DNA of 64,000 nt, from positions 1,054,997 through 1,118,996 of the forward strand of contig NZ_BLPF01000002.1 in the NCBI RefSeq assembly GCF_011764425.1, written 5' to 3'. The notes beneath the pieces are model-generated. The model was not told the origin of the DNA and did no database searches. It was given only the letters and a program-made list of their open reading frames with translations. Origin of the DNA: Phytohabitans houttuyneae (lineage in GTDB: Bacteria > Actinomycetota > Actinomycetes > Mycobacteriales > Micromonosporaceae). Positions 53,261-59,221 of the stretch are shown piece after piece; position 1 is the first letter of the stretch; every line of letters begins with the position of its first letter. A program made the position numbers and the translations under genes.

Positions 53261-54106
53261 TCAGTTGCAGTCGCCCGGCTCGCGGACCACCACCACCGGG
53301 CAGTGGCCGTGGCGCAGCAGATGCTGGCCGACGGTGCCCAGTGGCAGACGGCTGTACTCGCCGGCGCCGCGCGGACCTACCACCGCCAGCTGGGCGCGGC
53401 GGCTTGCCTCCACCAGCACCTCGGCGGCCGGGCCGCGAGCCATCTCCCACGTTGTGGATACCCGCGGGAACTTGTCCTTCCAGGCGGCAACCGTCGCGGC
53501 CAGGTGTCCGTGCGCGCGGTCGGGCACGGCGTCGCGGTCGTGGTGGCGCGGCGCAGACCAGGCCTGGATCGTATGCACGGCGAGCCCACGCCGGTCGGCG
53601 TAGTCGAAGCCGAACGCGAGCGCGCGCAACGACATCGCAGAGCCGTCGAGGCCGACCAGCACGTGGCCAGCGCCGGCGCTCGGATGCTCCGGCTCGCGCA
53701 CGACCGTGACGGGGCAATGGGCGTGGGCGGCCAGGGCCAGGCCGACCGAGCCGAGCACCGGACCAGTGAACCGATCCGGGCCACGGCTGCCCACCACGAC
53801 GAGGGAAGCATGGTGGGACTGCATGGTCAGGATGACGTGCGGCGGCCCGGCCAGCACAGCACCGGTGACGGTGACCCCGGGGCGTGCGGCCCGTGCGGCA
53901 CTGACGCCGGCGTCCACCACCGACTCGGCCTGCGCCCTGGCGGCAGCTGCGGGCCACGGCGCGCACGGACAGGCCATCCCCGGCTGGCACGCGTAGAGCA
54001 GGCGTACCGGCGCGCCGTGGCTGGCCGCCTCGTCCACCGCCCAGACAGCGGCGGCAACGGCGTCTTCAGTGCCGTCGAAGCCAACGACGATCGGTCCGGT
54101 CACCAT
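53261..54106 (-). CDS. Universal stress protein (tandem UspA, ATP-binding type)
   Basis: 281 residues with intact nucleotide loops in both domains (GSRGPDRFTGPVLGS and GPRGAGEYSRLPLGT). A CxC-containing insert (GMACPCAPWP) in domain 1 is unusual. The start at 54106 follows GAGGAAGATC. It lies 11 bp after the acyl-CoA synthetase/GNAT gene and is probably transcribed with it from the box at 56848. Confidence 0.9.
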   Translation of the reverse strand: MVTGPIVVGFDGTEDAVAAAVWAVDEAASHGAPVRLLYACQPGMACPCAPWPAAAARAQAESVVDAGVSAARAARPGVTVTGAVLAGPPHVILTMQSHHASLVVVGSRGPDRFTGPVLGSVGLALAAHAHCPVTVVREPEHPSAGAGHVLVGLDGSAMSLRALAFGFDYADRRGLAVHTIQAWSAPRHHDRDAVPDRAHGHLAATVAAWKDKFPRVSTTWEMARGPAAEVLVEASRRAQLAVVGPRGAGEYSRLPLGTVGQHLLRHGHCPVVVVREPGDCN

Positions 54107-54117
54107 GATCTTCCTCC

Positions 54118-56769
54118 TCACGCGGGCTGGCGCAGGCGGCGCAGCATCGGGTCGGGCTCCGCGTCGACACGCGCCAACCGCAGCTTCGCGTCGACCGCGA
54201 CAGCGCCGTCGGCGCCGACCAGGACGGGATTCAGGTCCAGCTCGGCGATCTCGGGGATGTCCTCGGCGAGCCGGCCGAGCCGCAACACAAGGTCTTCGAC
54301 CGCCGCGGTGTCGACCGGTGGCGCGCCGCGGTAGCCGGTGAGTAGCCGGGCGGCGCGCAGCGAGCGCCACATCTGCCCGGCATCCTGGCTGGTCATCGGC
54401 ACGAGCCGGAACACCCGGTCGCCGAGCAGGTCGGTGTGCACGCCGCCGAGGCCGAGCATGACCAGCGAGCCGAACAGCGGGTCGTGCACCACGCCCGCCA
54501 CGAGTTCGGCCTGCCCGTGTGCCATCGCCTGGACGAGCACGGGTGGGTCGGTGCGGCCGAGTGCGGCGCCGATGGCCCGATACGCGGTCCGTACCGCGTC
54601 CGCATCCGCCAGTCCGATGTGGACAGCGCCGATGTCGCTCTTGTGAACCAGATCCGGGTCAGCGGCCTTCAGCACGACCGGGTAGCCCGCCGCCGCGGCC
54701 GCCGCGGCCGCCTCCCGCTCGCCGCAGACCTGTTCCGAGGCGAGCACCGGGATGCCGTACATGCCCAGCAGGGCGGCGATCCGGGGGTACGGCTGCCAGC
54801 CCCCACCGTCGGCGAGAGCCGCCTCGACCAGCGTCCGCGCGCCAGTGCGGTCGAGATTGTGCAGTACCGGCCGGTCCCCGAGTGGCGTCCGCCGCCAGTC
54901 GCCGTACCGGGCGGCGTTGCCGAGCGCCCGTACGGCCTGCTCAGGGAGGTCATAGACGGGGGTACGGCGGCTGCCGAGCGCTGCTGGGGGGTCTGTCGCG
55001 CCGATCAGCACGGCGGCCGCGGTCAGGTGTTCGTGCCGGTCCAGGACCGGTGTCACCCGGTGCAGTACCGCGTCCACGTCGTTCGCCTTCGTGGCCGCTA
55101 CCACGAGCAGTACCGCGTCGATCTCGCCGCCGGCCGCGAGCGCGTCGACGGCGGCGGCGAACGCCTCCGGGCTGGCGCCCGCGCCGAGATCGAGCGGGTT
55201 GTCCGCCGCCGGCACCGCCGGTACCCGTAGGCCGACCGCCTCGGCGGCGTCGGCCGCCAGCACGTTCACGCCGCCGGCGTTGCCGATGATCGCAAGCCGG
55301 TCGCCGGCCGGCAGCGGCTGCTCGGTCAGCAGGCGCGCCGTGTCCAGCAGCTCGCCTAGGGTGTCCACTCGGATCACTCCGGCCTGGGCGAAGAGGGCGT
55401 CCACGGCCACGTCCGGCGCCGCGGCGGCGGCAGTGTGCGAAGCGCCGGCTCGGCGGCCCGCCGCGGACCGGCCGCTCTTGACGGCGAGTACGGGCTTGCG
55501 TCGCCCCAGCGCGCGAACCAGGCGGGCGAACTTGCGTGGATTGCCGAACGACTCCAGGTAGAGAGCGACCGCGCGGGTCGCCGGGTCGTCGTACCAGTAG
55601 GCGAGCAGGTCGTTGCCGCTGACGTCGGCCTTGTTGCCCAGCGAGACGAACGTCGAGATGCCGCAGCCGGTCCGGGCCGCCTGGGCCAGCAGGGCGATCC
55701 CCACCGCCCCGGACTGGGAGGCAATGGCCAGGCCGCCGGCCGGTGCGGCTGTGGGCGCGAAGCTCGCGTTGAGCCGCACATCACTCGCGGTGTTGACGAT
55801 GCCGAGGCAGTTCGGCCCCACCAGCCGCATGCCGTGCCCGCGAGCCAGCCGTACCAGGTCGGCCTGCATGTGCTGCCCGTCCTGCCCGGCCTCGCCGAAG
55901 CCGGAGCTCAAGATGACCGCCGCCCGGACCCCGGTCTGCGCCGCCTGCGTAAGCACGTCCCGTACCGCTGGACCGGGAACGGCCACGACGACCAGATCCA
56001 CCGGTTCCGGCAGTTGCGACAGCGACGGGTAGGACGGCGCGCCGGCGACCGTCTCCGCTCGCGGGTTCACCGCGTACACGGGCCCGTTGAACCCGCCCTC
56101 GACGATCGCGCGCAGCGTCTCGTGACCGATCCCACCCGGCCGCCGGCCAGCGCCGACGACCGCGACCGACCGCGGAGCGAGCATGGGCCGCATGCACTCA
56201 CGCTCGGCGACCCGGTCCCGGGCTTCGACCGCCAACAGGGTCGCATCATCGACGGCGGTGCCGACGTTGAGGTCCACAACGCCGTCTGCCAGGTGCGCGG
56301 CGGTGCCGCTGGTGAGGTCGCGGGCGACCTTGAGCATGCGGAAGTTGCCGGGCAGCACCTCGCCGGTGAGAGTGGCGATGCCATTGTCGCGGGCCTGGGC
56401 CGCCAGGTGTTCCAGCAGCAGCGTGCCGATGCCGCGTCCGCGGTGCGGCTCGGCGACAAAGACCGCGAACTCGGCCCGAGCGGGCGTCTTGGGGGACCGC
56501 TCGTAGGAGGCGACGCCGACCACCTCGCCGGAGGCCACGGCCACCGCCGCGGCGTGGTTCGCGCCCGGCGCGCGAACCAGCCGGTGCACCTCAGTGTCGA
56601 TCACGGATTGGCCGGGAGCGGCGAAGAAGCGCAACCGCAGGCTCTCGGGCGACGCCTCGGCGAACAGCCGGCCCAGCGCCGCGGCGTCCGTGTCGCCTGC
56701 GGGCCGGATCCGCACGATTCCGCCGTCCGCGGTCAAGGCGTCGCAGTCCTGCACCACGAACCTGGACAC
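54118..56769 (-). CDS. GNAT acetyltransferase fused to NDP-forming acyl-CoA synthetase (Pat/AcdAB-like)
   Basis: 883 residues. N-terminal GNAT domain (about 15-165; FVAEPHRGRGIGTLLLEHLA for acetyl-CoA binding), a CoA-binding Rossmann domain (about 195-290; PRSVAVVGAGRRPGGIGHE), succinyl-CoA-ligase-like domains (VGPNCLGIVN; ASQSGAVG) and a C-terminal ATP-grasp (about 660-880; GYPVVLKAADPDLVHKSDIG). Such fusions acetylate lysines, for example of acyl-CoA synthetases, or form acetate and ATP from acetyl-CoA. Downstream of PFL either would suit acetyl-CoA disposal. GTG 56769 follows GAGGAGCAGGTC. Box 79 bp upstream. Confidence 0.9.
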   Translation of the reverse strand: MSRFVVQDCDALTADGGIVRIRPAGDTDAAALGRLFAEASPESLRLRFFAAPGQSVIDTEVHRLVRAPGANHAAAVAVASGEVVGVASYERSPKTPARAEFAVFVAEPHRGRGIGTLLLEHLAAQARDNGIATLTGEVLPGNFRMLKVARDLTSGTAAHLADGVVDLNVGTAVDDATLLAVEARDRVAERECMRPMLAPRSVAVVGAGRRPGGIGHETLRAIVEGGFNGPVYAVNPRAETVAGAPSYPSLSQLPEPVDLVVVAVPGPAVRDVLTQAAQTGVRAAVILSSGFGEAGQDGQHMQADLVRLARGHGMRLVGPNCLGIVNTASDVRLNASFAPTAAPAGGLAIASQSGAVGIALLAQAARTGCGISTFVSLGNKADVSGNDLLAYWYDDPATRAVALYLESFGNPRKFARLVRALGRRKPVLAVKSGRSAAGRRAGASHTAAAAAPDVAVDALFAQAGVIRVDTLGELLDTARLLTEQPLPAGDRLAIIGNAGGVNVLAADAAEAVGLRVPAVPAADNPLDLGAGASPEAFAAAVDALAAGGEIDAVLLVVAATKANDVDAVLHRVTPVLDRHEHLTAAAVLIGATDPPAALGSRRTPVYDLPEQAVRALGNAARYGDWRRTPLGDRPVLHNLDRTGARTLVEAALADGGGWQPYPRIAALLGMYGIPVLASEQVCGEREAAAAAAAAGYPVVLKAADPDLVHKSDIGAVHIGLADADAVRTAYRAIGAALGRTDPPVLVQAMAHGQAELVAGVVHDPLFGSLVMLGLGGVHTDLLGDRVFRLVPMTSQDAGQMWRSLRAARLLTGYRGAPPVDTAAVEDLVLRLGRLAEDIPEIAELDLNPVLVGADGAVAVDAKLRLARVDAEPDPMLRRLRQPA

Positions 56770-56847
56770 GACCTGCTCCTCTCGTCCGCTTCTCAGCACA
56801 CTCCCTGAGGCACCGACCCGGACAGAGGCGATCCGCCCACCCGGCTC

Positions 56848-56861
56848 GGGACCATCGGCCC
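56848..56861. promoter_or_regulatory. DosR-box-like operator
   Basis: GGGACCATCGGCCC, 79 bp before the fusion gene start at 56769. Confidence 0.6.
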
Positions 56862-56865
56862 GCGG

Positions 56866-57180
56866 TCACCGCCAGCGGTCCGCGCGGCTCAGCCGTGCGG
56901 ACAGGCGCCGCTGTGCCAGGTCGACCGCCTCGGTGAACGTGTCCGCGACCGCCGAAACGTGAATGTCCACACCGGACACGTCGGCGTGCACCGCGACGGA
57001 GTACGGCCGGCGCAAGCCACGACTTGAGGCGCGGCTCAGGTTGAGCCGGACGAACAGCACGGGCCGCGGCGCGTGCTCCAGCGCGGCGGTCACCTTGCGA
57101 CTGGCGTACTGCACCAGGCCGGCGCGGATTGAGTCCTGCACGTACACCTGAGGCTGCGGTGGCGCGACCATCCGAGTCAT
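56866..57180 (-). CDS. Short HPF/RaiA-type ribosome hibernation factor
   Basis: 104 residues, only the N-terminal ribosome-binding domain: VYVQDSIRAGLVQYASRKVTAALE, then VRLNLSR...RRPYSVAVHADVSGVDIHVSAVADTFTEAVDLAQRRLSARL, split here to its key parts. The long-form C-terminal dimerisation domain is absent. The probable function is blocking the 30S decoding site in resting cells. The start at 57180 has GGGAGGGATCGCG. Box at 57246-57259; divergent from the CBS-BON gene. Confidence 0.8.
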   Translation of the reverse strand: MTRMVAPPQPQVYVQDSIRAGLVQYASRKVTAALEHAPRPVLFVRLNLSRASSRGLRRPYSVAVHADVSGVDIHVSAVADTFTEAVDLAQRRLSARLSRADRWR

Positions 57181-57245
57181 CGCGATCCCTCCCAGTAGCG
57201 AAGATCGTTCGTGCGACCACCATGGTCCGGTGCCGTTCCGGCGCC

Positions 57246-57259
57246 CAGGGCCGGCAGTC
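57246..57259. promoter_or_regulatory. DosR-box-like operator
   Basis: GGGCCGGCAGTCCC, 66 bp before the hibernation factor start at 57180. Confidence 0.6.
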
Positions 57260-57267
57260 CCGCCCGA

Positions 57268-57281
57268 GCCGGTCCTTGGTC
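57268..57281. promoter_or_regulatory. DosR-box-like operator
   Basis: CGGTCCTTGGTCCC, 97 bp before the CBS-BON start at 57378 and 8 bp from the preceding site. Confidence 0.5.
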
Positions 57282-57377
57282 CCCCCAGCCGCGGCACCTC
57301 GGCACTGACGCGGAGGTGGCGGCGGGCTCTACGGTCAAGACGAGAGATGAAACGACGGCCAGAAAGCGAGGCGGACG

Positions 57378-58058
57378 ATGAAGCTGTGGACGGTGGCCGA
57401 CGTCATGACGACGGACGTGGTCACGGTGAACGAGCAGGCGCCCTACCGCGAGATCGTCGACCTGCTGGCCACCCGGCAGATCAGCGCCGTTCCCGTGGTC
57501 GATGACTTCGACCGCGTGCTCGGCGTGGTGTCGGAGGCCGACCTGCTGCACAAGATCGAAACCGAGGGGCATCCGGACGCCCGCCGGGTGTTCGAGGGCC
57601 GGCGCCGGCGCGCCCGCCGGACCAAGGCGACCGCCGTGGTCGCCCGTGACTTGATGACCGTGCCCGCGGTAACGGTCATGCCGCACACCCTCATCCCCGC
57701 CGCGGCCCGTCGCATGGATACCGAGCATGTCAAGCGACTGCCGGTCATCAACGACCTCGGCCGCCTCGTCGGCATCGTCACCCGCAGCGACCTGCTGAAG
57801 GTGCACCTGCGCCCGGACCGCGACATCCGCCGCGACGTCGTGGAGGGCGTGCTGCACCGGGTGCTCGCCCTGCGGGACGGCACCGTCCGGGTGGAGGTCC
57901 ACGATGGCGTGGTGACGCTGGTCGGCGAGCTGGACCGGCACAGCGCCGCCATCACCGCGGTGCGCCTGACCGAGGCCGTCGCGGGCGTGGTCGCGGTGCA
58001 GGACCGGCTGACGTACCTGTTCGACGACAACGCACTCGCGATCGTCGGCGGCGCCTGA
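57378..58058 (+). CDS. CBS-pair plus BON domain protein (Hrp1-like)
   Basis: 226 residues, same architecture as 19186-19893: CBS1 (VADVMTTDVVTVNEQAPYRE), CBS2 (ARDLMTVPAVTVMPHTLIP; HVKRLPVINDLGRLVGIVTRSD) and BON (VRVEVHDGVVTLVGELDRHS). The two share long identical stretches such as ADVMTTDVV and SDLLKVHLR-type blocks, indicating duplication within the region. The start at 57378 has GAGGCGGACG. Two boxes lie in the divergent gap. Confidence 0.88.
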   Translation: MKLWTVADVMTTDVVTVNEQAPYREIVDLLATRQISAVPVVDDFDRVLGVVSEADLLHKIETEGHPDARRVFEGRRRRARRTKATAVVARDLMTVPAVTVMPHTLIPAAARRMDTEHVKRLPVINDLGRLVGIVTRSDLLKVHLRPDRDIRRDVVEGVLHRVLALRDGTVRVEVHDGVVTLVGELDRHSAAITAVRLTEAVAGVVAVQDRLTYLFDDNALAIVGGA

Positions 58059-58079
58059 CCGCTCGATCAGGCAAGGACT

Positions 58080-58109
58080 CGGGGTGCCGGCGCTCGGCCC
58101 GGCACCCCG
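58080..58109 (+). terminator. Hairpin terminator
   Basis: 11-bp stem CGGGGTGCCGG/CCGGCACCCCG with an 8-base loop, 22 bp after the CBS-BON stop. Confidence 0.75.
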
Positions 58110-58115
58110 ACGCAG

Positions 58116-58213
58116 GGCCGGTAGACATGCGGCAACTACCCGAACAGGGTGGGGCGGACCGAGGGACTTTCCCCGCGCCTACATGCGAGGTTCGACTCCT
58201 CGCCCGGCCACCA
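58116..58213 (+). other. tRNA 3'-end-like relic
   Basis: CGAGG-TTCGACT-CCTCG is a perfect T arm (stem 5, loop 7), followed by CCCGGCC-A-CCA as an acceptor strand with encoded CCA ending at 58213. GGCCGGT at 58116 could pair with six of seven acceptor bases. The 98 bases between do not fold into convincing D and anticodon arms. I take it as a tRNA fragment, as left at attachment sites of integrating elements, or chance. Confidence 0.4.
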
Positions 58214-58239
58214 CTCGCAACCGTGTTGTCATCGATGCG

Positions 58240-58719
58240 CTAGCCGCGCGTGACAAGAAATACCGGTGTCGCCGCCGCGGCCCGCTCGAACTCCTCCATC
58301 GGTGCATCCGGCCGCACGCCGATGTGGGGGCGGGCACCCGGTGCGAGCTTGAGGTAGCGGCGCAGGATCGGCGCGCGGTCGGCGACCGGCACCTCCGTCA
58401 GCTGGACCACCTCGCGACCGCGCCGGCGAAGGACCGCACGGCCGCCGGCCGCACGCACGTTGCGCACCCAGCCTGCCCGCGGTCCGAGCATAGACACCAG
58501 GTACCGCCGGCCCTCGTGGTCCGCGACGACAAGGGGGAGCGACACCGGCCGGCCGGTGTGACGGCCGGTCACCTCCAGCGTGACCCAGTTCGGCGGGGCG
58601 AGCACGCCGGCGGCGAACTGGGCCGCCGAGATCCGGTTGAGCACCCGTGCCAGACGGTTCGGCCTTCCGGTGGCGTACATCCAACGCTGTGCGCGCTGCC
58701 ACCACGGCACTCCACGCAT
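58240..58719 (-). CDS. Deazaflavin-dependent nitroreductase family protein
   Basis: 159 residues: basic amphipathic N-terminus (WWQRAQRWMYATGRPNRLARV), then the split barrel (LEVTGRHTGRPVSLPLVVADH; YLVSMLGPRAGWVRNVRAAGG). F420-type cofactor likely. The start at 58719 follows GAAGGGAGGCCCGC. No box was found; the gene lies beyond the tRNA-like relic and may be outside the dormancy set. Confidence 0.82.
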   Translation of the reverse strand: MRGVPWWQRAQRWMYATGRPNRLARVLNRISAAQFAAGVLAPPNWVTLEVTGRHTGRPVSLPLVVADHEGRRYLVSMLGPRAGWVRNVRAAGGRAVLRRRGREVVQLTEVPVADRAPILRRYLKLAPGARPHIGVRPDAPMEEFERAAAATPVFLVTRG

Positions 58720-58815
58720 TGCGGGCCTCCCTTCGCGCGCGGGCCGGTCAGGGCCGGCCCGCGCGCCTTGTGGCGTACTCGCCCGGTGAGCGACGGCAGG
58801 CGAGTAGCCGATCGG

Positions 58816-59211
58816 TCAGGCTCGTTCGACGACCAGGCGCCGTGCGCGCAGCAGGCGAGCCCACCAGGGGCGGCCGCTTGGTCTGAGGGCCGGTGCGGGC
58901 ACGCCCTTGATGCTCACCCAGCCTCCGGGTCCCATGTGGACGGATCCGACGGCGGGCCGGCCGCGGCGGCTGACCGCGACCGCCGTGACGGCGGCGACCA
59001 CCGTGGCGGCGGCCAGAATCTCGCGGACGTCGAACGCCGGTCGATAGTGGACCGTGCCGCGACCGACCACGTATGCGCCGATCGGCCGCGGGACGGCGCC
59101 GCCGCGCAGCACCGGTACCAGAATCGTTGGCTCGGGGCCGGGCAGGGTGACCGGCGGTCCCACCGGATCGGTCTGCGGGCCCTGGTCCGGGCGGACGATG
59201 GTGTCGAGCAT
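58816..59211 (-). CDS. Small membrane-associated protein downstream of PPDK, unknown
   Basis: 131 residues. Pro-rich N-terminus, a central hydrophobic helix (ILAAATVVAAVTAVAVS, about 65-81) and a basic C-terminus with WVSIKG and RPWWARLLRARRLVV. No family recognised. The start at 59211 has TAGGAGGCAAGCG, which spans the PPDK stop region (59222), so it is co-transcribed with PPDK. Confidence 0.65.
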   Translation of the reverse strand: MLDTIVRPDQGPQTDPVGPPVTLPGPEPTILVPVLRGGAVPRPIGAYVVGRGTVHYRPAFDVREILAAATVVAAVTAVAVSRRGRPAVGSVHMGPGGWVSIKGVPAPALRPSGRPWWARLLRARRLVVERA

Positions 59212-59221
59212 CGCTTGCCTC

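Noticed and set aside
58165-58182. GAGGGACTTTCCCCGC as a DosR box
   Set aside because: Lacks two central bases of the palindrome and has no gene start at a suitable distance downstream.
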